Shown piece after piece: positions 1 to 8,453 of a DNA stretch of 64,000 nt. The DNA lies in contig NZ_JAMQOP010000004.1 of the NCBI RefSeq assembly GCF_031624495.1, positions 310,001 through 374,000 on the forward strand, in the 5' to 3' direction. The stretch comes from Halogeometricum sp. S1BR25-6. Lineage in GTDB: Archaea; Halobacteriota; Halobacteria; Halobacteriales; Haloferacaceae. The translations under genes were made by a program, and so were the position numbers. Position 1 is the stretch's first letter, and each line of letters starts with the position of its first letter. The notes beneath the pieces were generated by a model. It did no database searches, was not told where the DNA came from, and worked only from the letters and a program-made list of their open reading frames with translations.

Positions 1-217
1 CCTCGACGGTGGCCTCGACCAGCGTCTCCACCTGGTCGTACTCGGAGACGTCGCACTGCACGTACTCGCAGCCGAGTTCCTCGGCCGTCGCCCGCCCCGA
101 CTCCTCGGTACGATTGGAGACGACGACGTCCGCGCCGTGCTCCAGATACGTCTCCGCGATAGCCTTTCCGATGCCGGTCGAACCGCCGGTGACGATAGCT
201 ACGGTGTCGTCGAGCAT
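1..217 (-). CDS. SDR-family oxidoreductase (5' part, runs off window)
   Basis: Only the first 72 or so residues are in the window; the gene continues beyond base 1. The N-terminus carries the Rossmann dinucleotide motif of classical short-chain dehydrogenases, T-G-G-S-T-G-I-G at about residues 10-17, followed by the second beta strand (VVVSNR) and the conserved C-D-V acidic turn that contacts the adenine. The start is the ATG at 215-217, close to the glycine motif as is usual. The substrate cannot be told from this fragment. The next gene upstream (305-988) is on the same strand 87 bases away. Confidence 0.9.
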   Translation of the reverse strand, partial: MLDDTVAIVTGGSTGIGKAIAETYLEHGADVVVSNRTEESGRATAEELGCEYVQCDVSEYDQVETLVEATVE

Positions 218-304
218 AGCGGTCGGAGCATCGCCGCGTCGCGTCAAAAATCAGAGGGTACGGCCGTCGGGGTGCGCGCGCGTCGGCCGTCCCGCGGCGG
301 GGAG

Positions 305-988
305 TTACCGGCTGATGGCTCCTTTCACCGCCGCGGACGCCGAGAACAGTTTATTGGCCCGGTCCAGCGTGTAGTACGTCTGCACGTCGGGGCCGAACCT
401 GGCCTTGTAGTCGCAGATGCGGGGGATGTTCGCCCCGACGAGGTCGTAGCGCTCGCGCCCGCGGTCCATCGCGTCGCACATGATGTGCCAATCGAGCAGG
501 TCCGTCGCCTGCAGACCGGTGTCGCTCCGCCCGCCGCCCTTCCAGCGGTAGACCGTCGAATTCGAACAGAGCGTTATCATCCCGGTGGCGAACTCGCCGT
601 CGACGCGGTAGGCGTAGGGTCGGACGGCGCCCTCGGGCGTTCGCTCGTACAGGTCGACGACGAACGACTGGTCGACTTTCAGCGGCGCGCCCGTCTCGTC
701 GTGTCGGTCCGCCACCGCGCGGAACGTCTCCCGGAGCGTCTCCTTGCCGCCCACTTCGACCGTGTACTCGCTCTTGTCGGCGTTGCGGACGTTGCTCCGC
801 GCGTCGCGGCTGAACCTCTGTAGCAGATCCTCCCGGTCGGTCGTGAGGTCAACGGCGTACGTGTAGAACGGCGTCGCCTCGAAGTCGTTCCAGCCGAACG
901 GCCTGATGTCGCCGAACTCCGGCGTCGTGCGGACGAATGCCGAGTCGGGGTCGACGTGCTCGTCCACCCACGCCAGACACTCCGTCAC
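305..988 (-). pseudogene. FemAB/GNAT-fold peptidyl- or acyl-transferase-like protein, probably 5'-truncated
   Basis: The 227-residue frame matches the middle and C-terminal part of FemAB-like (BioF2/GNAT-fold) transferases found in haloarchaeal surface-polysaccharide clusters. Visible features are the F-S-R-D-A-R-S-N-V-R-N-A helix, the Y-R-W-K-G-G substrate loop and a C-terminal Y-K-A-R-F-G-P motif. Family members are usually about 330-350 residues, so about 100 N-terminal residues are missing. The only start is a GTG at 986-988; upstream the frame stays open for 14 codons and then meets a stop at 1031-1033 inside AT-rich DNA. The likeliest reading is a gene remnant; a short functional protein from the GTG is possible. 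Confidence 0.6.
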
Positions 989-1099
989 GAACTCGCGGCG
1001 GTACTGGACACGACGGGGCGAAATACCACTCTATTTTTCTATTTCATTACGAGAATATTTGTACCGAAGTTGTTTTGCCAGTGAGTTGTCGTGTCGACG

Positions 1100-2518
1100 T
1101 CAGAGCGGCGAGAAACTCCGGGCTAACCCCACCGCGCGGGTGCGGAGTCGACCGAACAGGAGGAGGATGGAACCGTACACGACCGCCGCGAGGAGCACCA
1201 CCCCGAAGAGTCGCGGCAGGGTGTCGGCGGGGAAGACGGCGGTGGCGCTGACGACGGCGGCGTACATCCCGACCGACGCGACGACGCACCACCCGACCTC
1301 GCGGTACGGAATTCGGAGGTCCATCAGCGACGAGAGATACTTCGCGCGGAGGAGCAGTCCGACGGTGAAGGAGGCCGTCGTGGCGACGGCCGCGCCCACG
1401 AGACCGAACTGGACGACCAGAACGACGTTCAACAGGAGGTTGAGTCCGATGGTCCAGACGGTCGCTCGCGCGACGAGGTTCGGCTTGTCCATTCCGAGCA
1501 GACAGCGCCCGACGAGCAGTTGGATCGCCTCGGGTATCTTCCCGGCGACGAGGACGACCAACGCCAACGACGCGACGGTGAACTCCGGACCGAACAGCAG
1601 TCCGAGGATGTTCGGCGCGAGGGCGACGACGCCGAAGAACGCCGGGACGACGAGGAGGATGCTGGGCGTGATGGCCGACGAGAGCAGTCGCTCGATGCGG
1701 TCCAGTTCCTCTCCGGAGTCCCAAGCGCTCGTCTGCGGGAGGACCGTCGTGCTCACCGACGTGGCGAGGATGGTCGTGATGGTCGACACCTTCCACGCCG
1801 TCTCGTAGGCGCCGACGGCCGACTGCGAGAGGAAGTAGCCGATGATCAACACGTCCATCCAGTTGTGCACCTGCAGACCGAGCGAGGGGACGAAGTTGTA
1901 CTTCGCGAACCCGAGCAGCGACCGCAGGCGGTCGAGCGACGGCCGGGTGAACGAAGTGTCTATCTTCGCGGCGATCCAGACGAGGCCGACGACGGACCCG
2001 AAGATGGTACCGTAGACGAGGCTCTCGACGCCGAACCCGAGGGCGAGGAGGGCCGCCCCGACGGCGACCCATCCCACCCGGTCGACCAGCATCGGGCCGG
2101 CTATCTCGCCGACCCGGAGTTCCCCCTTGAGCGTGGTGTTGAGGAGGCGCTTGCACTGCTTGGCGCAGACGGCCACCGCAAGCAGCGCCGCGACCTCTAT
2201 GCCGACGTAGCGGTCGATCGTAGCGGAGAACAGGAGGATGCCGCAGACGACGGCGCCGACGGTGACCGCGTAGAAGGCGACCGCGGTCGAGAACGTCTCC
2301 TCGCGGTCGGACGCACCGCTCAGTTGCTTCTCGACGCCGGTCCCGACGCCGAGGTCGGTCCCGACGATAGAGACGGTGAGGAGCGCCTGAAAGAGGAAGA
2401 AGGCGCCGAGCAGTTCGGGGCCGAGAACGCGGGCGAAGTAGACGTGACCGACGAATCCCGCCGCGGTCGTTCCGATGGAGGCGAAGAAGACGACGGTGCT
2501 GGAGCGCGAGACGTCCAT
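1100..2518 (-). CDS. Wzx-like polysaccharide flippase (lipopolysaccharide biosynthesis/MOP family)
   Basis: An integral membrane protein of 472 residues with about 12-14 hydrophobic segments. The N-terminus (SRSSTVVFFASIGTTAAGF, then YFARVLGPELLG) is the signature of oligosaccharide flippases of the MATE/MOP superfamily. These proteins turn lipid-linked glycans across the membrane for N-glycosylation or exopolysaccharide. The ATG at 2516-2518 is chosen because the family motif begins directly after it; the open frame extends further upstream without flippase-like sequence. It starts 5 bases after the stop of the DegT-like frame. It looks intact, unlike both neighbours. Confidence 0.88.
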   Translation of the reverse strand: MDVSRSSTVVFFASIGTTAAGFVGHVYFARVLGPELLGAFFLFQALLTVSIVGTDLGVGTGVEKQLSGASDREETFSTAVAFYAVTVGAVVCGILLFSATIDRYVGIEVAALLAVAVCAKQCKRLLNTTLKGELRVGEIAGPMLVDRVGWVAVGAALLALGFGVESLVYGTIFGSVVGLVWIAAKIDTSFTRPSLDRLRSLLGFAKYNFVPSLGLQVHNWMDVLIIGYFLSQSAVGAYETAWKVSTITTILATSVSTTVLPQTSAWDSGEELDRIERLLSSAITPSILLVVPAFFGVVALAPNILGLLFGPEFTVASLALVVLVAGKIPEAIQLLVGRCLLGMDKPNLVARATVWTIGLNLLLNVVLVVQFGLVGAAVATTASFTVGLLLRAKYLSSLMDLRIPYREVGWCVVASVGMYAAVVSATAVFPADTLPRLFGVVLLAAVVYGSILLLFGRLRTRAVGLARSFSPL

Positions 2519-2523
2519 GAAAC

Positions 2524-3120
2524 TCAGTCGTCCGTCCCTCCGATGAGTCGCCGGGCGTGCGCCTCGTCGGTCGGGCGGCGGAGCGGCAGGCAGACGACCG
2601 ACCGCGAGAGTCGGTTCGCGGTCGGGAAGGCCGCGTCGTCGGCTACCGCCTCGGGGAGTCCGGGCCACCGAAACGCATCGTCCACCCGGGAGACGAGCCG
2701 TTCGGCCCGTCTCCCGCCGGCGTCGACCACGACCGGGAAAACCCACGGACAGGCGCCGGACGGGAGGTCCTCGAAGACAGGCGCGACGCCCTCGCAGTCG
2801 GTCGCGGCCGACGCCCAGACGCGGTACGCCTCCCGGCGGTCGCGACGCACCGCCTCGGGGTCCGTCCGCCGCAGTTCCCGCCGGGTCGCCCACGACATCT
2901 CGCCGCGCCACGCGACGCCGTCCGTCCGAGAGCTGCCGGGAGAGCGTCGCGAACCAGGGTCCGAGTCGTCGCCGTTCGATAGCAGCAGTGACAGACCGAC
3001 GCGAAGCGCCTCCTTTCCGGAGGCGTGGTAGCTCGCCGTTCTGGGTTGTACGCGCACGAACTCGTGGACGCTGTGGGCGCGACGCCGAGCGGAGGGCGGC
3101 GCTCGTCTCGCTCCTCTCAT
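2524..3120 (-). pseudogene. DegT/DnrJ/EryC1/StrS-like aminotransferase remnant (internal deletion)
   Basis: The frame (198 residues) has an N-terminal stretch resembling the first helix of sugar aminotransferases (YHASGKEALRVGLSLL). It then jumps to a C-terminal part with the family's pattern GVAPVFEDLP-CPWVFPVVVD and a final ANRLSRSVVCLPL strand. DegT-family enzymes are about 360-400 residues and carry a PLP-binding Lys in the central large domain; that whole region is absent. The exact start is unclear: the first ATG is at 3118-3120, and a GTG at about residue 18 gives a more family-like start. It precedes the flippase on the same strand. Inferred to be a decayed gene of a surface-glycan cluster. 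Confidence 0.55.
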
Positions 3121-3461
3121 CGCTAGCCGGCAGGCGACCCCGGCGGATAGTTACGGGCGACTTACCGCTCGCTCAGTCGTCGCCGTCGGGCGCTTCCGGC
3201 CGTCGTCTGCGGTTCCCGACCCCGAGAGCGAACCCGAATCGGTCCGGAGGGCGGCGAAAGAGACGGGAGGGAGGCGACGCCGCTGGACAAAAACGAACGA
3301 ACCGGCGAAAGAAAGGTAGAATTACCGAACTATTATCGCGCTACGGCGCCATTAAATAGTAGAAATCTAACTATTTCGCCGAGAAGAGTGGGAGATGAAG
3401 CGGTCGGCCCCCGTGGGGCGCCGCGCGGTTTCGCGTCGAGTTCAGCGGGAAGGGCGACCGA
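3121..3461. other. Intergenic region without a supported gene
   Basis: About 340 bases between the molybdopterin-enzyme operon and the DegT-like remnant. Open frames here lack protein-like composition. The only clear structure is the inverted repeat at 3354-3376, listed separately. Confidence 0.5.
3354..3376. repeat. Inverted repeat AAATAGT-N9-ACTATTT
   Basis: Two perfect 7-base arms with a 9-base spacer, in AT-rich sequence 86 bases past the stop of the minus-strand operon that ends at 3462. It could be an operator for a promoter firing leftward or a structured 3' end of the operon transcript. The sequence alone does not decide. Confidence 0.4.
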
Positions 3462-5579
3462 TCAGTCCGACGTCGACGTTGACGTCGATTTCGGGTCCGA
3501 ATCCGAGTTCGGGTCTGCCGTTCGCACGTCGACCGTACGGGACTCCCGGCCGGCGAGGAGTCGGTCGGCCCACTCGGCGTCGAGGAAGACCGTTCCCTCG
3601 CGGACCTCCGCGGAGAGCGACGCGACGGCGTCGACCCGTTCGGCGCCGTCGAGAACGACTCGGCCGTCGTCGCGGATGCCGCGCGCCGCGGCGTCGTCGG
3701 GATGGACGAGGAGTTCGGGCGCGTCGCCGTCGTCCGGTCCGGAACGACCCTCGTTGAGTCGCGTTCGCGTGAGCACGACGAGACCGGAGGGCGAGTCGCC
3801 GACGTCTGTCTCTCCCCCTTCGGCGTCGTCCGTCTCGCGTATCGGAAGCAGCGGCGCGCGTTTCTCGCCGTTCATGAATCGGTCCCGGTGGAGCACGCCG
3901 ACCCCCTCGGTCGCTCCCTCCGGGAACGGCCAGCGCTGGCTGCCCGATTCGAGGCCCGCGTAGGACATGCCGGCGTACAGCGGGTTCACGCGCGTCAACT
4001 CCTTGAAGACCCCCTCGGGCGTCTCGGCCGCGAACGTGGTCCCGGTCAGCCGTTGGCCGAGTTCGCGCACGACGTCGATGTCGCGCCGGGCCGAGTCGGG
4101 GGGCGAGGCCGCCGCGCGCATCCGCTGGACCTGTCGGTCGAGGTTGGTCACCGTGCCGCCCTTCTCGGCCCACGCGCTCCCCGGCAGGACGACGTCGGCG
4201 TGTTCGACCGTCTCGCTCGGCGCGATGTCCTGCACGACGAGGAAGTCGAGCGTTTCGAACTTGCGCGCGACGAACTGCGTCTCCATCCGCGTCACCGCCG
4301 GATTCTCGCCGAGGACGTACGCGCCGCGCACGTCGTCGCCGAAGGCGCGAACGGCTTCGAGTTCCGACAGACCGGGGTCGGTCGGCGGGTCGGCGCCCCA
4401 CTCGGCGGCGACGCGTTCGCGCGCCTCGGAGTCGTCCACGGGGTCGAACCCGGGAAGCGTCGTCGGGCGGGCGCCGACGTCGTTGGCGCCCTGTTCGTTG
4501 TTGAGGCCGCGGAGGACGTTCATCCCGGCGCCGCGACGGCCGACGTTCCCGGTGAGGAGCAGGAGGTTCAGGAGGGCGTCCACCGTCTCCGTGCCGCGGT
4601 GGTCGGGCGCCTCCGCGCCCGTGCCGACGATGACCGCGGTGCCGTCCGCGTCGCCGATAGCGCGAGCCACCCGGCGTATCTTCTCTCGGTCCACGCCCGT
4701 CCGTTCGGCGCCGGCGTCGGCGTCGAACGCCTCGAAGGAGTCGACGAACGCCTCGAAGCCGGTCGTTCGCGCTTCGACGAACTCGCGGTCGACGGCGTCG
4801 AGTTCGAGCAGTTCCGCGACGAGGAGGTTCACGAGAAGCGCGTCGGTGCCGGGTCGAGCCGCGAGGTGGACGTCCGCCGCGCGCGTCGTCCGGTTCGCGC
4901 GCGGGTCGACGTGGACCAGCGTCGCGCCGTCGTTGACGGCGGGGCGAACGTAGCTGTCGAACGCGATTGGCTGTTGAGCCGCCGGGTTCGACCCGACGAC
5001 GAGGAACGCGTCGGCCTCCGAGATGTCCTCCAGCGTGTTCGTCATCGCGCCGCACCCGAAGCGGCGCGTCGTCGCCGTCACGGCCGAGCGGTGACAGATG
5101 CGCGCGCGGTTGTCGACGTTGTTCGTTCCCAGCATCCGCGCCAGCTTTCCGAACAAGTAGTTCTCCTCGTTCGTACAGCGCGGCGCGCCGAGGAAGGCCA
5201 GCGAATCCGGGCCGTGCGCGTCGACGAGGCCGCCGAGTTCTCGCTCGACGCGGCCAAGCGCCTCCTCCCACGAGGCCGGGACGAGTTCGCCGTCCTCCCG
5301 GACCAGCGGCGTCGTCAGTCGGTTCTCGTCGAGGCCGTCGAACGCCTCGATACCCTTCGGACAGAGGCGCCCCTCGGGGTTGACGGGCGCGCCTTCGCGG
5401 CCGACGGCGCCGCCGGTCCGGTCGCTGTAGCGGAGGCCGCACCCGACCGAGCAGGACGGACAGACGGTGTCGACGGGGGCGTACCGCCGGGAGTCGTCCC
5501 CGTCTCCGTCCGTGTCCGGCGGGACGTCGGCCTCGGCGTCGGACTCGCGTTCGGACGCCGGTTCGCGCTGCCGACTCAT
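3462..5579 (-). CDS. Molybdopterin oxidoreductase, formate dehydrogenase alpha-subunit type (second paralogue)
   Basis: A 705-residue cytoplasmic molybdopterin enzyme of the FdhF/NapA type. The N-terminal 4Fe-4S site is C40-x2-C43-x3-C47 with C73 in CPKG. The Mo-ligand position is Cys162 followed by His163 (ICHRS), the Cys-His pair of formate dehydrogenases, not selenocysteine. The RGLNNEQGANDVG segment matches the FDH cofactor-binding loop, and the C-terminal molydopterin dinucleotide domain runs from about residue 600. It ends in an Asp/Ser/Thr-rich tail. It is the last gene of a five-gene operon and is only moderately similar to the 6075-8453 paralogue. Substrate is inferred as formate but unproven. 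Confidence 0.85.
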   Translation of the reverse strand: MSRQREPASERESDAEADVPPDTDGDGDDSRRYAPVDTVCPSCSVGCGLRYSDRTGGAVGREGAPVNPEGRLCPKGIEAFDGLDENRLTTPLVREDGELVPASWEEALGRVERELGGLVDAHGPDSLAFLGAPRCTNEENYLFGKLARMLGTNNVDNRARICHRSAVTATTRRFGCGAMTNTLEDISEADAFLVVGSNPAAQQPIAFDSYVRPAVNDGATLVHVDPRANRTTRAADVHLAARPGTDALLVNLLVAELLELDAVDREFVEARTTGFEAFVDSFEAFDADAGAERTGVDREKIRRVARAIGDADGTAVIVGTGAEAPDHRGTETVDALLNLLLLTGNVGRRGAGMNVLRGLNNEQGANDVGARPTTLPGFDPVDDSEARERVAAEWGADPPTDPGLSELEAVRAFGDDVRGAYVLGENPAVTRMETQFVARKFETLDFLVVQDIAPSETVEHADVVLPGSAWAEKGGTVTNLDRQVQRMRAAASPPDSARRDIDVVRELGQRLTGTTFAAETPEGVFKELTRVNPLYAGMSYAGLESGSQRWPFPEGATEGVGVLHRDRFMNGEKRAPLLPIRETDDAEGGETDVGDSPSGLVVLTRTRLNEGRSGPDDGDAPELLVHPDDAAARGIRDDGRVVLDGAERVDAVASLSAEVREGTVFLDAEWADRLLAGRESRTVDVRTADPNSDSDPKSTSTSTSD

Positions 5580-5589
5580 TCGAATCGCG

Positions 5590-5874
5590 TCACTCCTCCT
5601 TCGGCGACTTCTTCGGGATGTCCCCGGTGAGGAAGTTGTAGACGACGCCCAGACCGGAGACGACGAAGACCAACAGCAGGTTCAGCGTCGCGTTCGGAAC
5701 GATGGTCTTCGTCCGGTAGATGCCGCTCCCGCACGAGGGACACTTCGCGTTCCCCGCGTCGAACCGCGTGTCACAGACGGTGCAGTCGTGTACGTCGTGT
5801 TCGTCGTCGCTCTCGACCCCGACGGGGCCGTTCGCGAGTCCGAAGAGCTTCTTGAACTGGTGGGTTCGTTTCAT
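5590..5874 (-). CDS. Small zinc-ribbon membrane protein
   Basis: A 94-residue protein with a zinc ribbon of two CxxC knuckles (CTVC and CPSC, about residues 31-49), followed by one hydrophobic segment (about residues 63-83, LNLLLVFVVSGLGVVYNFL) and a basic tail. It lies 10 bases from each neighbour inside the formate dehydrogenase operon. A role as membrane tether, electron-transfer accessory or maturation factor for the molybdopterin enzymes is inferred from position only; no family name is recognised. Confidence 0.75.
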   Translation of the reverse strand: MKRTHQFKKLFGLANGPVGVESDDEHDVHDCTVCDTRFDAGNAKCPSCGSGIYRTKTIVPNATLNLLLVFVVSGLGVVYNFLTGDIPKKSPKEE

Positions 5875-5884
5875 CGTTCGGTGT

Positions 5885-6055
5885 TCAGTCCCCGTCCGAG
5901 GGCTTCTCGACGCTCGAGTGCTCCGCCTCGACGTGGTCGCGCATCTCCTCCTCCGAGTCGAACGACTCGTGGCAGAACTGACACTCGTGGTCCTGCGCGG
6001 TGGGGTTGTCCGGGTCCTCTTCGGGCGTCTCTTTCTCGTTGTAGTCGTCTGTCAT
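5885..6055 (-). CDS. Small C2H2-type zinc-finger protein
   Basis: A 56-residue frame with ATG at 6053-6055 and stop at 5885-5887, sitting 19 bases after the large catalytic subunit gene and 10 bases before the zinc-ribbon gene. It has one C2H2-like finger, CQFCHESF...MRDHVEAEH, at about residues 25-46, in an acidic protein typical of haloarchaeal small zinc-finger proteins. Its tight position in the operon supports that it is translated. Function unknown; it may assist assembly or regulate the operon. Confidence 0.75.
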   Translation of the reverse strand: MTDDYNEKETPEEDPDNPTAQDHECQFCHESFDSEEEMRDHVEAEHSSVEKPSDGD

Positions 6056-6074
6056 AGCTGTGTTTGGGTCTGGT

Positions 6075-8453
6075 TCAGTCGTCGGCGCTCTCGGGGCTCG
6101 ACGTGTTCGCGTCGTCGTCGACGGCCGTGGGGCGGTCCCGCGGCACCACCTTCACGTCGGTCACCTTGAACTCCGGCACGTGCGCCTGCTCGTCGAGGTG
6201 GCTCTCGTCCGTCAGTTCGTTTACGACGTCGCTGCCGTCGCCGAGGACGTGCATCGGTACGAACACCACGTCCGGCCCGATGCGGTCGGTCACCTGCGCC
6301 ATCGCCTCTATCTCGCCCTTGCGCGAGGTGATGCGGACCGGGTCCTCGTCCGCGATGCCGAGCGACTCGGCCGTCTCGGGGTTGATTTCGACGAACAACT
6401 CGTCCGTGTACGAGCGGATACCCTCCTCGCGGTTGGTCATCGTCCCCGTGTGGTACTGGTAGAGGACGCGCCCCGTCGTCAGTTTGATCGGGTAGTCGCC
6501 GTCGTCCATGTCACGCTCGGCGGGACCGGTGATGTCCGTGGGGAACATGTGCGCCTTCCCGTCGGCCGTGTTGAACTGCTCTTTGTAGAGATGCGGCGTT
6601 CCGGGGTGGTCCTCGTCCCAGACGGGCCACTGGAGTTCCTCGCCGTTCTCGAGACGCTCGTGCGTGACGCCGCCGTAGATGGGCGTGAGGTCGTTTATCT
6701 CGTCCATGATGTCGCTGGGCGAGTCGTAGTCCCACTCGAACCCGAAGCGCTCGGCGAGTTCCTGGGTGATGAGCCAGTCCGCCTTGGCTTCGCCCGGCGG
6801 GTCGACGGCGCGCTTGACGAGTTGGACGTGCCGGGTCGAACTCGTGTACGTCCCGTTCGTCTCGACGTGGCCCGTCGCCGGCAGGACCACGTCGGCGTAC
6901 TCCGCCGTCTCCGTCAGGAAGATGTCCTGAACGGCGAGGAAATCGAGGCCTTCGAGGACCTCGTCGGCGTGTTGGACGTTCGGTTCGGAGATGACCGGGT
7001 TCTCGCCCTCGACGAACATCGACTTGATGTTGCCGCGGTCGGCGGCGAGGAACTGTTCGGTGATGGTCAGACCCACCTCGTCCGGCAGGTCGTCGACGCC
7101 GTAGTAGTCCTCGAACTTCTCGCGGACGTCGTCGTGGGTCACCTTCTGGTAGCCCGGGAAGTTGCCCGGGACGGGACCCATGTCGCCGCCGCCGCCCTGC
7201 ACGTTGTTCTGCCCGCGGAACGGCGCCAGCCCCGACTTCTCGGTGCCGACGTGGCCCGTCACTAAGGCGAGGTTCGCCATCGAGATGATGTTTTCCGTTC
7301 CGTGGCTGTGCTCGGTCAGCCCGAGCGTCCAGCAGAACGTACAGCTATCGGCCGTGGCGATGGCCTCGGCGGCGTTCTTCAGTTTCTCCGGCGGGACGCC
7401 CGTGTGCTCTTCGACGAACTCGGGGGTGAACTTCTCGACGCCCTCCTTCACCTCCTCGAAGCCGACGGTCCGGTTCTCGATGAACTCGTCGTCCTGCAGG
7501 TCCTCTTCGAGGATGTGCCGGGTCAGCCCGTTGATCCAGACCGTGTCGTAGCCGGGTTGGACGCGGGCGTACTGCGTCGCGTACTCGGCTATCTGCACCT
7601 TCCGGGGGTCGAAGACGTACGCCTCGGCGCCCTCTTTGAGATTCTGCTTGATGTCCGTCCCCAGCACGGGGTGGGCCTCGGTCGTGTTCGACCCCGTGAT
7701 GAGATAGCAGTCGGTGTTGCTCAGTGCCTCGGTGCCGACCGACCCGGCGCCGTACCCGACCGTCTGCGAGAGGCCCGCGACGGTCGGCGAGTGACAGAGG
7801 CGGTTGCAGTTGTCGATGTTGTTGGTCTTGAGGACCTGCCGGGACAGCTTCTGCATCAGGTAGTTCGCCTCGTTCGACGTCTTCGAGGAGGAGACGAGTC
7901 CGAGGGCGTCGGCTCCGTACTCGTCTTTCGTCTCCTGCAGTTCCTCGGCGACGCGGTCCAGCGCCTCGTCCCACGACGCTTCGCGGAACTCTCCGTCCTC
8001 CTTGATGAGCGGCGTCGTCAGGCGGTCCTCGTCGTCGGCGTAGCCGTAGCCGAACTTGCCCTTCACGCACGTCGAGATGCCGTTGATGGGGGCCTTCTCG
8101 GCGTTCGGCCGGATACCCAACACCTCGTCGTCCTTCGAGAGCACGTCGAACCGACAGCCGACGGCGCAGTAGCCGCAGGTGGTGTCGGTGACGTCGACGT
8201 CGTTGAGCCGGTAGTCGCTGATAGCGTCGGCCATGTCGAAGAGGCGCCCCTCCGACATCGTGTTCGCCGCGAACGACTCGGCGAGGTGCTCGGCCGGCGC
8301 GAACGGGCCGCCGTGCCCCTCGTCCGACCCGTGGCTCGTCGTCGTCTCGCCTCGCTCCTGGGCGGACTGTGCCATCTCCTTCGCCTGGGCCATGTAGCCC
8401 GCGACGCCGGATTTCTCCTCGGAGTTCGTCTCGTCCGGGTGCTGGTCGCTCAT
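6075..8453 (-). CDS. fdhF: Formate dehydrogenase alpha subunit (molybdopterin catalytic subunit)
   Basis: This 792-residue enzyme has the hallmarks of cytoplasmic NAD-linked FDH alpha subunits. It carries a 4Fe-4S site C93-x2-C96-x3-C100 with C129, a catalytic Cys220-His221 (RLCHSPT), the RGQNNVQGGGGDMG loop and a C-terminal dinucleotide-binding domain (KLTTGRVLYQYHTGTMT). It has a 90-residue acidic N-terminal extension before the first cysteine. In bacterial FdhA the NuoG-like Fe-S domains are fused to the N-terminus; here they are a separate protein encoded just upstream, overlapping by 4 bases. Start at 8451-8453. No FdhD maturation gene is in the window. Confidence 0.9.
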   Translation of the reverse strand: MSDQHPDETNSEEKSGVAGYMAQAKEMAQSAQERGETTTSHGSDEGHGGPFAPAEHLAESFAANTMSEGRLFDMADAISDYRLNDVDVTDTTCGYCAVGCRFDVLSKDDEVLGIRPNAEKAPINGISTCVKGKFGYGYADDEDRLTTPLIKEDGEFREASWDEALDRVAEELQETKDEYGADALGLVSSSKTSNEANYLMQKLSRQVLKTNNIDNCNRLCHSPTVAGLSQTVGYGAGSVGTEALSNTDCYLITGSNTTEAHPVLGTDIKQNLKEGAEAYVFDPRKVQIAEYATQYARVQPGYDTVWINGLTRHILEEDLQDDEFIENRTVGFEEVKEGVEKFTPEFVEEHTGVPPEKLKNAAEAIATADSCTFCWTLGLTEHSHGTENIISMANLALVTGHVGTEKSGLAPFRGQNNVQGGGGDMGPVPGNFPGYQKVTHDDVREKFEDYYGVDDLPDEVGLTITEQFLAADRGNIKSMFVEGENPVISEPNVQHADEVLEGLDFLAVQDIFLTETAEYADVVLPATGHVETNGTYTSSTRHVQLVKRAVDPPGEAKADWLITQELAERFGFEWDYDSPSDIMDEINDLTPIYGGVTHERLENGEELQWPVWDEDHPGTPHLYKEQFNTADGKAHMFPTDITGPAERDMDDGDYPIKLTTGRVLYQYHTGTMTNREEGIRSYTDELFVEINPETAESLGIADEDPVRITSRKGEIEAMAQVTDRIGPDVVFVPMHVLGDGSDVVNELTDESHLDEQAHVPEFKVTDVKVVPRDRPTAVDDDANTSSPESADD

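Noticed and set aside
1140-1808. Plus-strand frames opposite the flippase
   Set aside because: Serine/Arg/Thr-rich shadow translations with no family resemblance.
2519-2911. N-terminal extension of the flippase to 2911
   Set aside because: The added 131 residues are shadow translation of the DegT-like remnant and are Arg/Gly-rich; flippase sequence begins at 2518.
6075-8453. Selenocysteine in the formate dehydrogenase
   Set aside because: The active-site position is an ordinary Cys codon and no in-frame TGA is present.
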